Shown here: one piece after another, positions 1 through 6,772 of the stretch
Layout: each line of letters begins with the position of its first letter
How positions within the stretch are numbered: the first letter of the stretch is position 1
Assembly: GCA_003695085.1 (NCBI GenBank)
Contig: RFIV01000100.1
Location: forward strand, 1 to 10,936
Length of the DNA: 10,936 nucleotides
DNA from: Gammaproteobacteria bacterium
GTDB taxonomy: Bacteria > Pseudomonadota > Gammaproteobacteria > Pseudomonadales > Oleiphilaceae
Direction of reading: 5' to 3'
Made by a program: the position numbers and the translations under genes
Notes under the pieces: generated by a model
Told to the model about the DNA's origin: nothing
Databases searched by the model: none
What the model saw: the letters and a program-made list of their open reading frames with translations, nothing else

Positions 1-452
1 CCGGTTGCCAGCGACCAAATCAGGGTGCTGTAAACCAGCCCGCAGGGCAGCAGCCCCCAGCTCAACCCCAATAGCAAGGGGGATGTTGTCATCCTGCTCT
101 GCCCCTTGGTTAAGCGCTGCCACAGGCGGCCCCCCGCGGCCTCCAGACGACGCAGGCCTGTCCACCAGCCGCCCAGATACAAGCCCATGGCAATCAGCAT
201 GCCGCCAGCAAACAGGCGGGCGACCAGGGCCAGCTCGGGCGAAAACCTGAGTGGCTGTCCCGCAAGGCCCGCCACGGCCCCCAGCAACATGTAACTGGTG
301 AGGCGAGCGCCGTGGAGTGTGAGAATGAAAGCGGGACCACGGGCACCACTGGCAGGCTGGCCGGCTAGGGCTGCCAGTCCGCCACACATCCCCAGACAAT
401 GGGGGCTGCCCATCAGACCGATGAGCAATGCAGGCATCAGAACGTCAATCAT
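1..452 (-). CDS. SafE/DsbD_2-like membrane protein, 3' part beyond the window
   Basis: This is a polytopic inner-membrane protein of the sulfite exporter TauE/SafE (DsbD_2-like) type often found after ccoS in gammaproteobacteria. I translated 150 residues before the left edge. The start is ATG at 452, overlapping the ccoS stop by 8 bp, so it is probably translationally coupled to ccoS. Residues 15-25 give G-S-P-H-C-L-G-M-C-G-G inside the first membrane segment, the family signature with Cys19, Cys23, His18 and Met22. Residues 134-142 give L-L-P-C-G-L-V-Y-S in a later segment with Cys137. Hydrophobic stretches lie near 3-25, 41-63, 77-97 and 125-147. The substrate is not established. Position in the cco assembly operon and the Cys/Met/His content suggest copper or thiol-redox supply to the oxidase, which is inference. 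The gene is cut only by the window edge; no frameshift is visible. Confidence 0.85.
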   Translation of the reverse strand, partial: MIDVLMPALLIGLMGSPHCLGMCGGLAALAGQPASGARGPAFILTLHGARLTSYMLLGAVAGLAGQPLRFSPELALVARLFAGGMLIAMGLYLGGWWTGLRRLEAAGGRLWQRLTKGQSRMTTSPLLLGLSWGLLPCGLVYSTLIWSLAT

Positions 453-630
453 GACGGGGCGATTTGCCTGGCTCGGCTGGTGGTTTGGGGCCGTCGTCAT
501 CGAAAAGAATGGAGTGTGCTTCCGTATCCAGGTCGTCATACTGTCCTGAGCGAACCGCCCAGCGAAAAACCAGTATGCCGACTGTCACCAGCACCACGGA
601 TACGGGAATGAGCAGGTAGAGCACTTCCAA
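445..630 (-). CDS. ccoS: CcoS, cbb3 oxidase maturation protein
   Basis: CcoS is a small membrane protein needed to insert cofactors (heme b and CuB) into CcoN. The 61-residue protein matches the family's usual size. It opens with M-E-V-L-Y-L-L-I-P, has one membrane helix at about residues 4-24, then the conserved W-A-V-R-S-G-Q-Y-D-D-L-D stretch and an acidic, proline-rich tail. I chose a TTG start at 630. It places the conserved E-x-L-Y-L-L-I-P at the N-terminus and lies 8 nt after a good AGGAG at 639-643. A longer reading of the same frame begins inside ccoI and adds residues unlike the family. The Shine-Dalgarno overlaps the last codons of ccoI, and the 3' end overlaps the SafE-like gene, so the three genes look translationally linked. 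Confidence 0.93.
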   Translation of the reverse strand: MEVLYLLIPVSVVLVTVGILVFRWAVRSGQYDDLDTEAHSILFDDDGPKPPAEPGKSPRHD

Positions 631-635
631 AGGGC

Positions 636-3050
636 TTACTCCTGGGTTCGGGCCAGGCGGCTGGCATTGAGCACGACCACCAGTGACGAGACAGACATGC
701 CCAGCGCCGCGATCCAAGGTGTGACCCATCCGCTGGCAGCAAAGGGCAGTGCTACGAGATTATACCCGATTGCCCAGCCGATGTTCTGACGGGCGATACG
801 CCTGATTTTCCGGGCCACGGAGGTGAGCCGGATAACGCCCATGAGGGACGGGGTCAGCAGCAGGACGTCTGCGCTGACCTTGGCCAGATCCGAAGCTTCG
901 TTCATGGCAACAGAAACGTCGGCGGCAGCCATGACCGGTGCATCATTCAGTCCGTCCCCGACCATCATGACGGGGCCATGCGTTTTTCCGAGTGCCTGCA
1001 GCTGATTCACTTTTTCTTCCGGTGAAAGCCCCGTCAACACAGGCGAGAGGCCCAGCGCCTGGCCGATTTGCCGGGCTGCCTGGGAGTTGTCCCCGGTCAG
1101 CAGCGCACATTGCATCTGATCGTGTTCTTGCAGCCGCGCCACAACCTCCGCCGCTTCCGGGCGCAGGCTGTCCTGCAGTGTAAAGGTAGCCAGCCAACGA
1201 CCATCCCGGCCAAGCACGACTTCGAGTTGACTGGCTGTAAGTGAATGGTTTTCGGTTGTCGGCAAGGCTCCGGTGCTGTCCAGCGCAAATTCAGGCGTGC
1301 CAATCCGGTAGATGTGGCCTTCATGTAACGCAGAGACACCACGGGCCGGGACGACTTCGACACCCTGAACAAGGGAACTCTCCAGTTGGATGTCACCGAA
1401 GGCCCTGGCGATGGGGTGGGTGCTGAAACGCTCCATGGCGGCCGCAATTTTCAGGGCTTCTTCTTCGGTGATGTCCGGGCTCACCCGTACCCCCGTGCGC
1501 TGAAAACGCCCCAAGGTCAGGGTGCCGGTCTTGTCGAATGCCGTGACCCGCACCCTTGGCAGGACCTCAAGCGCATCGGGACGGGTCACCAGCACGCCTG
1601 CGCGGCGAAGCGCAGAGAGGCCGGCAGATTGAGCTGCCGGGATGGAAAGCGACAGTGCGCACGGACAGGTAATGACCAGCATGGCCAGGACAACTTCAAA
1701 CGCGCGGCTGGCGTCATACCAGATCCAGAAGCCTCCCACCACTGCTATGAGCAACAGTATGCGCGCCACGAAGAGCGAGGCGATCCGGTCTGCCATGCGA
1801 ACCAGCCGACTTTTGCTGGACTGAGCGCGACTTGCAAGGTGTTCCAGAACAGCCATCTGCGAGTCGTCCGGCGAGCGGCATACCTCCAGTTCCAGAGCGG
1901 TATGACACACCAGGCTGCCCGCCAGTACCTCGTCTCCGGGCTGGACATCACGCGGCATGAACTCCCCGGTCATCATGGCCTCATCGATCTGGCTGGCATT
2001 CAGGGCCCTGCCGTCTGCCGGTACTGCAGCGCCTGCGGGTATCCGGATCTTGTCTCCCGGCTGCAATTGCGCGGCGGCTTTCCATTTCAGTTCACCGGTC
2101 AGGCACTCCACGAATGCCGGCGCCTGGTGTGCTGACTCGTTGAGTGTAACAACCGCCCGGTGCTGAATGCTTTGTTCGATGCTCTTGCTCACCAGTATGA
2201 AAAAGGTGAACATGCACACGGAGTCGAAGTAGGTATGGGTGCCGCCGTTGATCAGTATCCAGGTGCTGGCGCCAAAGGCAAGTGACAGCGCCAGGGCGAC
2301 TGGTACATCCATTGTCAGCTGGCGGGTCCGGATATCCCTGAAGGCATTGTCGAAGAACGGGCGGGCCGAGTACAACAGGACAGGTATGGTGATCAGAAAC
2401 CCGAGCCAACGCAGAAGTTCGAAAAAGTCCTCCCCGGGCTTCAGGCTGAAATACGTGGGGACCGCGAGCATCATGTTCTGCATGGCTCCGATACCTGCCA
2501 GCCCCATTCGAAACAGCTGAGTACGTCGTGTTTCCGACAGGTGTTTCTCTGCTTCCGCCGGGGAGTAGGGGAGTGCCTCGTAGCCGAGCTCTCGCAGCCT
2601 GAGCAGAATATCCGCCAAGGTGCACGTTTCGGGGTCCCACTGCACCATTGCCCGGTGCGTGGTACCGTTTACCCAGACTTCCTCGATACCGGGCAAGCGT
2701 TTCAGATGCTGCTCGATCAGCCAGGTACAGGCTGCGCAGGTAATACCCCGGATCAGAAGTTCGATTTCCAGTGAACCGGGGCGCTCTCCCGCATGACTGA
2801 GTTGTGATTGAATGGCCGGATCCCGGTAGAGGGCATAACTGTCCCGCTCGGCTGCGGAGAGGGTGTCGGGGCGGTTCAGCGGCTGGTCGCGGAAACGGTA
2901 AAAGGCATCCAGGCCGCCGGCATGAATGATGCCGGCTACCGTTTGACAGCCCTGGCAACAAAACTGGCGGCTTTGCCCGTCAAAATCCTGGGTAATGGGC
3001 TGCCCGTTGCTGCGCGCTCCGCAGTGGTCACAGATATAGTCCGTGCTCAC
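636..3050 (-). CDS. ccoI: CcoI, copper-transporting P1B-type ATPase
   Basis: CcoI (FixI) is a heavy-metal P-type ATPase that moves copper across the inner membrane for assembly of the CuB centre. The 804-residue protein is full length. In order: an N-terminal cysteine-rich metal-binding region (C7-x2-C10, C31, C32, C35), an HMA domain with G-I-T-C-A-A-C at 102-108, four membrane helices between about 185 and 292, the actuator T-G-E at 361-363, the transport motif C-P-C at 462-464, the phosphorylation site D-K-T-G-T at 506-510 (Asp506), H-P at 545-546, the G-D-G-L-N-D hinge at 698-703, and two last helices at about 753-797. No key residue is missing. The start is GTG at 3050, in a GTGA overlap with the ccoH stop. 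No strong ribosome binding site is visible, so expression probably relies on coupling to ccoH. CopA-type exporters are the nearest alternative, but the N-terminal domain and neighbours favour CcoI. Confidence 0.97.
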   Translation of the reverse strand: MSTDYICDHCGARSNGQPITQDFDGQSRQFCCQGCQTVAGIIHAGGLDAFYRFRDQPLNRPDTLSAAERDSYALYRDPAIQSQLSHAGERPGSLEIELLIRGITCAACTWLIEQHLKRLPGIEEVWVNGTTHRAMVQWDPETCTLADILLRLRELGYEALPYSPAEAEKHLSETRRTQLFRMGLAGIGAMQNMMLAVPTYFSLKPGEDFFELLRWLGFLITIPVLLYSARPFFDNAFRDIRTRQLTMDVPVALALSLAFGASTWILINGGTHTYFDSVCMFTFFILVSKSIEQSIQHRAVVTLNESAHQAPAFVECLTGELKWKAAAQLQPGDKIRIPAGAAVPADGRALNASQIDEAMMTGEFMPRDVQPGDEVLAGSLVCHTALELEVCRSPDDSQMAVLEHLASRAQSSKSRLVRMADRIASLFVARILLLIAVVGGFWIWYDASRAFEVVLAMLVITCPCALSLSIPAAQSAGLSALRRAGVLVTRPDALEVLPRVRVTAFDKTGTLTLGRFQRTGVRVSPDITEEEALKIAAAMERFSTHPIARAFGDIQLESSLVQGVEVVPARGVSALHEGHIYRIGTPEFALDSTGALPTTENHSLTASQLEVVLGRDGRWLATFTLQDSLRPEAAEVVARLQEHDQMQCALLTGDNSQAARQIGQALGLSPVLTGLSPEEKVNQLQALGKTHGPVMMVGDGLNDAPVMAAADVSVAMNEASDLAKVSADVLLLTPSLMGVIRLTSVARKIRRIARQNIGWAIGYNLVALPFAASGWVTPWIAALGMSVSSLVVVLNASRLARTQE
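639..643 (-). promoter_or_regulatory. Ribosome binding site that sets the ccoS TTG start
   Basis: AGGAG on the minus strand, 8 nt before the TTG at 630. It lies across the last sense codons and just touches the TAA stop region of ccoI (stop at 636-638). It supports the TTG rather than the GTG two codons further in. Confidence 0.7.
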
Positions 3051-3562
3051 GACCTTGATACAGGTTCCAGCAGGAGGCGGGCCGGCAGGTCAAGAGATTG
3101 CGAACCCTTCAGTCGCCAGTGTTCGTCCGGGTCGCGCAGGTCCAGGTGCCAGTTTCCACTGATGCGCTCGTGCAGCACGCCGAGATAGCGTCCATCCGGC
3201 TGTTTCATGAGACGTATGTCCTGGTCGCGCCCCGCGAGCGTGGGATGAATGAGTTGCAGTTTCAGAAAGCTCGGGCTCTCGAACGCAGCATTGCCCTTCA
3301 ACTGGATCAGGATGGTCTGATCGGTCCCAATTTCAACGACAGCGTTCAGGCCCAGCTCGCGCGCTGCACGATCCTTGTCCAGTTGTTCGTTAATCGCCAG
3401 ACCTGCCTTGTAATAGTCATCGCGCACCAGGGTATCCTTACCGGTTGCGGCGAAATACAGGAGAATGCCGCCTACGATAAATGACAAGAACAGGATTCCA
3501 AGCAGAAACCACGCCCAACTTTCCCTGTACCATGGGCGCGGTGAATCAGAAGTTGAATGCAT
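3047..3562 (-). CDS. ccoH: CcoH, FixH-family cbb3 assembly protein
   Basis: CcoH is a single-span membrane protein that associates with the assembling cbb3 complex. The product has 171 residues. One membrane helix lies at about residues 16-39, followed by the family motif D-D-Y-Y-K-x-G (48-54) with Asn58. The rest is a periplasmic beta-rich domain (about 70-165). I chose ATG at 3562, which shares one base with the ccoG stop (TGATG) and sits 6 nt after GAGAGG at 3569-3574. A TTG one codon upstream is possible but less likely. The gene lies between ccoG and ccoI with overlaps on both sides, as in standard ccoGHIS operons. Confidence 0.95.
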   Translation of the reverse strand: MHSTSDSPRPWYRESWAWFLLGILFLSFIVGGILLYFAATGKDTLVRDDYYKAGLAINEQLDKDRAARELGLNAVVEIGTDQTILIQLKGNAAFESPSFLKLQLIHPTLAGRDQDIRLMKQPDGRYLGVLHERISGNWHLDLRDPDEHWRLKGSQSLDLPARLLLEPVSRS

Positions 3563-4983
3563 CAATAACCTCTCGCAGGTCCTATAAACCGGCTTTCTAT
3601 GATCTTTGTCAGGGCCTCATTGTCCTCGGCCGTGATTTCAAACTCAATATCATAGCGACTATTTTCCAGCGATTCCGGCGGGACTTCCACGGTAACCGGG
3701 ACCTCGAGAACCGATGACGCCTTGACTTCATAGTGTTTGTCGCCCACCAGGCGTATACCGTCAATACCCCTCACATTGAGGCGGAACCGGTGGGGCTGCG
3801 TATCCATGTTGATGAGTTTGAGTGTATAGGCATTCTCAACCCATCCATGTACATTGGTCTGGAACAGTTGGCCGCGGTCACGGATCGCATCGAGATCAAT
3901 CGGGGACCTTGCGTTGAGCAGGTAGACGAATATCCCGATGATGGCCATCAGTGCAACGCCATAACCCACACTTTTCAGTCGCAGGATGTGGGTCTTTTGC
4001 CCCTCCAGTTGATGCTCGGTTTCGTAGCGAATCAGGCCCCGGGGATAGCCCATCTTGTCCATGATCTCATCGCACGCATCAATGCACAGGGCGCAACCGA
4101 TACACTCGTACTGCAGACCGTCACGAATATCGATACCTGTTGGGCAGACCTGGACACAGGCTGTACAGTCCACACAGTCACCCAAGCCTGCTTCTTTGGG
4201 ATTGACACCCCGTTTGCGCTTGCCACGGGGTTCGCCGCGGTTGAAATCATAGGAAACAGCCCAAGTATCCTGATCGTACATGACAGACTGAAACCGCGCG
4301 TAGGGGCACATGTACAGGCAGACCTGCTCGCGCATCCATCCCGCGTTGATGTAGGTTGCTGCAGTAAAGAAAAATACCCAGAAATAGGCCCAGCCTGAAG
4401 CGGCACTGAGCGTAAAGATATCGGGAATCAGCTCGCGAATGGGGTAGAAGTATCCCACGAAGGTCAGTGCCGTCCAAAGGGCGACCAGCAGCCAGAGCGT
4501 ATGCTTGACTGTCTTGCGAATAATCTTGTTTGCATTCCAGGGTGACCTGTCGAGCTTGATGCGCTGGTTGCGACTCCCTTCCACCCGCTCGTCAATCCAC
4601 ATGTAGATAAAGGTCCATGCTGTCTGGGGGCAGGTGTAGCCACACCAGATGCGACCAAATAACGTAGTAACAAAAAAGAGGCCATAGGCACAGATGATCA
4701 GAATCAGTGCCAATAGATAGAAATCCTGAGGCCAGAATGTGGTGCCAAACAAATGGAACTGGCGATGAGGCAAGTCGAAATAGACGAGTTGCTGGCCATT
4801 GAATGGAATCCAGAGAAAACCGAAGTAGGCGGCCATCAGCAGCCACAATGTTACCGTCCTGATACGCTGAAAGCGTCCCTTGACCTCCTTGGGATAGATG
4901 CGTCTGCGACTTTCATACAATTCAATCGTCTGGCTGGCAGGCTTTTCCGGAGTGACATCCTGAGTGGGAATCTTGCTGCCCAT
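3562..4983 (-). CDS. ccoG: CcoG, membrane ferredoxin-like cupric reductase of cbb3 assembly
   Basis: CcoG (RdxA/FixG) is a membrane iron-sulfur protein. Family work proposes that it reduces Cu(II) to Cu(I) on the cytoplasmic side for CuB delivery. The 473-residue protein shows membrane helices near 42-62, 86-108, 160-180, 193-213 and 339-356. It carries the C-G-Y-T-C-P motif at 114-119 and C-L-Y-M-C-P at 222-227. Two [4Fe-4S] ligand sets follow: Cys270, 273, 276, 280, then Cys294, 297, 300, 304. A periplasmic Ig-like FixG C-terminal domain lies at about 360-473. The ATG at 4983 follows GAGG by 7 nt. A candidate promoter and a hairpin lie in the gap to ccoP, so ccoG may head its own transcript for ccoGHIS and the SafE-like gene. 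All expected cysteines are present. Confidence 0.97.
   Translation of the reverse strand: MGSKIPTQDVTPEKPASQTIELYESRRRIYPKEVKGRFQRIRTVTLWLLMAAYFGFLWIPFNGQQLVYFDLPHRQFHLFGTTFWPQDFYLLALILIICAYGLFFVTTLFGRIWCGYTCPQTAWTFIYMWIDERVEGSRNQRIKLDRSPWNANKIIRKTVKHTLWLLVALWTALTFVGYFYPIRELIPDIFTLSAASGWAYFWVFFFTAATYINAGWMREQVCLYMCPYARFQSVMYDQDTWAVSYDFNRGEPRGKRKRGVNPKEAGLGDCVDCTACVQVCPTGIDIRDGLQYECIGCALCIDACDEIMDKMGYPRGLIRYETEHQLEGQKTHILRLKSVGYGVALMAIIGIFVYLLNARSPIDLDAIRDRGQLFQTNVHGWVENAYTLKLINMDTQPHRFRLNVRGIDGIRLVGDKHYEVKASSVLEVPVTVEVPPESLENSRYDIEFEITAEDNEALTKIIESRFIGPARGY
3569..3574 (-). promoter_or_regulatory. Ribosome binding site that sets the ccoH ATG start
   Basis: GAGAGG on the minus strand inside the end of ccoG, 6 nt before the ATG at 3562. 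The spacing favours this ATG over the adjacent TTG at 3565. Confidence 0.65.
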
Positions 4984-5002
4984 GGTTGGTCCTCGAATTT
5001 TG

Positions 5003-5033
5003 AGTATAGCTATATACGAATAATATCTGTCAA
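5003..5033 (-). promoter_or_regulatory. Candidate sigma70 promoter for ccoG and downstream genes
   Basis: On the minus strand a perfect TTGACA (5028-5033) is followed after 19 nt by TATACT (5003-5008), in AT-rich sequence 20 nt before the ccoG start. Both hexamers are close to consensus, but the 19-nt spacer is longer than the preferred 17. A perfect 10-bp palindrome, TATAGCTATA (5005-5014), overlaps the -10 and could be an operator, which is inference. I see no Anr/FNR box here, in contrast to ccoN. Confidence 0.45.
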
Positions 5034-5035
5034 AT

Positions 5036-5058
5036 GATGGGCGGCTAAGCCGCCCATC
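5036..5058 (-). repeat. Perfect hairpin between ccoP and ccoG
   Basis: A 10-bp perfect inverted repeat (GATGGGCGGC and its complement) with a 3-nt loop lies 23 nt after the ccoP stop. It is GC-rich and would be very stable in the transcript. No run of T follows on the minus strand (the next bases are ATTTGACAG), so it is not a canonical intrinsic terminator. It may trap 3' exonucleases to protect ccoNOQP mRNA, or attenuate read-through into ccoG. Either role is inference; the repeat itself is seen directly. Confidence 0.75.
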
Positions 5059-5081
5059 TTGCCTGCAAGCAGTTTACTTTT

Positions 5082-5969
5082 TTACTTGTTGCTCAGGCTA
5101 TATACGTAGGCCGCGACGAGATGGATGCGGTCTGCGCCCAGACGTTCGGCGAACGAAGGCATCTTGCCCTGGCGACCATTGCGAATAGTTTGCTCCACCA
5201 ATTGCTCGGTCCCACCATAGAGCCAGATATTGTCTGTCAGATTCGGAGCCCCCACCGCTTGGTTACCCTTGCCATCCGTACCGTGGCACGCTGCGCAGTT
5301 GGTCATGAACAGTTCCTTGCCCTTTTCAGCCAACCCTGCATCCACTTGACGACCGCTCAGCGACAACACATAGGCGGCAGCAGCCTTGACGCCGTCTTCT
5401 CCGAGCACCTCACCCCAAGCCGGCATCATGCCACCTCGGCCACCGGTAATGGTTTCCTGAATGCGTTCGGGCGTGCCCCCATACAGCCAGTCATTATCGG
5501 TCAGGTTAGGGAAGCCCAAGCCACCACGTGCGTTGGAGCCATGACAGACTGCGCAGTTGTTAAGAAATAATCGACGACCGATATCCAGTGCCTGCGCATC
5601 ATTCTGCAAGTCTTGCAGAGGCTTCTCGGCAAAGGATGCGTAAAGCGGGCCATATTTGGCCTCAGCGTCCTCGACTTCCTTTTCCCACTGGCCAGCAGAA
5701 GACCAGCCAAAGACGCCCTTGTAGTTACCCAAGCCCGGATACAGGGTCAAGTAGATCAGGCCGAATACAATGGTGCCGATAAACATCCACAGCCACCATC
5801 GCGGCAGCGGGTTGTCATACTCTTCGATTCCGTCAAATGCATGGCCCATGGTCTGATCCGTTTCCGAATCAAACTTCTGGCTCTTGCGAGTGACCCACAG
5901 GAGCCAGGCGCACCCAAAGATGACGCCCAGTGTGATCACAGTGATCCAGACACTCCAGAACGTACTCAT
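5082..5969 (-). CDS. ccoP: CcoP, diheme cytochrome c subunit of cbb3 oxidase
   Basis: CcoP carries two c-type hemes and passes electrons from soluble cytochrome c towards CcoO. The 295-residue product has two membrane helices, about 5-26 and 58-78, the two-span form common in gammaproteobacteria. Two periplasmic cytochrome c domains follow. Heme 1 is bound at C139-A-V-C-H143, with Met182 in the M-M-P-A-W stretch as likely axial ligand. Heme 2 is at C225-A-A-C-H229 with Met270 (K-M-P). Each domain also has a P-N-L-T-D-N segment. The ATG at 5969 overlaps the ccoQ stop by one base (TAATG) and lies 8 nt after GGAG. No defect is visible. Confidence 0.97.
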   Translation of the reverse strand: MSTFWSVWITVITLGVIFGCAWLLWVTRKSQKFDSETDQTMGHAFDGIEEYDNPLPRWWLWMFIGTIVFGLIYLTLYPGLGNYKGVFGWSSAGQWEKEVEDAEAKYGPLYASFAEKPLQDLQNDAQALDIGRRLFLNNCAVCHGSNARGGLGFPNLTDNDWLYGGTPERIQETITGGRGGMMPAWGEVLGEDGVKAAAAYVLSLSGRQVDAGLAEKGKELFMTNCAACHGTDGKGNQAVGAPNLTDNIWLYGGTEQLVEQTIRNGRQGKMPSFAERLGADRIHLVAAYVYSLSNK

Positions 5970-6145
5970 TATTCGTTCTCCGCTTTTTTCGTTGACTGCG
6001 CGTCCAGCTCATCGTCTGCAAAGGGGAGTTGAGCCGCCTCGTCAAAATCGGATTTGTTGCGCTTGGACCAGGCCCAGATCACCAGACCGGTAAAGCTGAT
6101 GATGACGAGAATCGTAATGATGCCGCGCAGTGTATTGATATCCAT
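5969..6145 (-). CDS. ccoQ: CcoQ, small cbb3 oxidase subunit
   Basis: I translated a 58-residue protein between ccoO and ccoP, beginning M-D-I-N-T-L-R-G and ending K-K-A-E-N-E. It has one membrane helix at about residues 8-27 (I-I-T-I-L-V through V-I-W-A-W), then K-R-N-K and an acidic cytoplasmic tail. This is the usual size and plan of CcoQ, which stabilises the interaction of CcoP with the CcoNO core. The ATG at 6145 lies 5 nt after the ccoO stop, and the TAA shares a base with the ccoP ATG. Sequence conservation of CcoQ is low, so the assignment rests mostly on position, size and topology. Those are decisive in an N-O-Q-P operon. Confidence 0.93.
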   Translation of the reverse strand: MDINTLRGIITILVIISFTGLVIWAWSKRNKSDFDEAAQLPFADDELDAQSTKKAENE

Positions 6146-6150
6146 ACCGC

Positions 6151-6759
6151 TTACCGCTTGTTCTTGATGACGGTGCCCAGCTGCTGGAGATAGGCGACCA
6201 GCGCCTCAATCTCATACTTGCCAGCCACTTCCTGACGCGCAGTTTCAATCTGCTCGTCGGTGTAGGGCACACCTACCGCACGCAGCGCCTTCATCTTGGC
6301 CGCCGTGTCCTTGCCATCCAGCTTCTGGCTGAAGAGCCAGGGGAATGCCGGCATGTTGGATTCGGGCACCACATCACGCGGGTTGTACAGGTGCGCACGA
6401 TGCCATGCATCGCTGTAGCGGCCTCCTACACGAGCCAGATCCGGCCCAGTGCGCTTGGAACCCCACAAGAACGGATGATCGTATACGGATTCACCCGCTA
6501 CCGAGTAATGACCGTAGCGCTCGGTCTCGGCTCGGAAGGGGCGGATCATCTGGGTATGGCAGACATGACAGCCTTCCCGGATATAGATATCGCGCCCCTC
6601 AAGTTGAAGTGCGGTGAGCGGTTTGAGGCCTTCTACCGGTTCCGTGGTGCTCTTGAGAAAGAACAGCGGAATGATCTCAACCAGTGCCCCGAAGCTGATC
6701 ACGATCGTAATCAGCAGGATCATCAGCGGGAGTTTTTTCTCAATGACTTCATGATTCAT
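6151..6759 (-). CDS. ccoO: CcoO, monoheme cytochrome c subunit of cbb3 oxidase
   Basis: CcoO is the membrane-anchored monoheme cytochrome c that relays electrons from CcoP to the heme b of CcoN. The 202-residue protein has one N-terminal membrane anchor (about 11-35) and a periplasmic domain. The heme site is C64-H-V-C-H68, within the family stretch E-G-C-H-V-C-H-T-Q-M-I-R-P. The likely distal ligand is Met136 in S-N-M-P-A-F-P-W. The ATG at 6759 is 8 nt after GGAG. The gene begins 13 nt after the ccoN stop, in one transcript with ccoN, ccoQ and ccoP. Confidence 0.98.
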   Translation of the reverse strand: MNHEVIEKKLPLMILLITIVISFGALVEIIPLFFLKSTTEPVEGLKPLTALQLEGRDIYIREGCHVCHTQMIRPFRAETERYGHYSVAGESVYDHPFLWGSKRTGPDLARVGGRYSDAWHRAHLYNPRDVVPESNMPAFPWLFSQKLDGKDTAAKMKALRAVGVPYTDEQIETARQEVAGKYEIEALVAYLQQLGTVIKNKR

Positions 6760-6772
6760 GATGATCTCTCCC

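Noticed and set aside
1386..2135. 249-codon plus-strand frame antisense to ccoI
   Set aside because: Shadow of ccoI without a recognisable domain or a convincing ribosome binding site.
2092..2961. 289-codon minus-strand frame inside ccoI
   Set aside because: It is an out-of-frame reading of ccoI; the ccoI frame carries all P-type ATPase motifs.
5003..5058. Anr/FNR box upstream of ccoG
   Set aside because: TTGACA is present, but there is no second half-site at the required 4-nt spacing; it fits a -35 element better.
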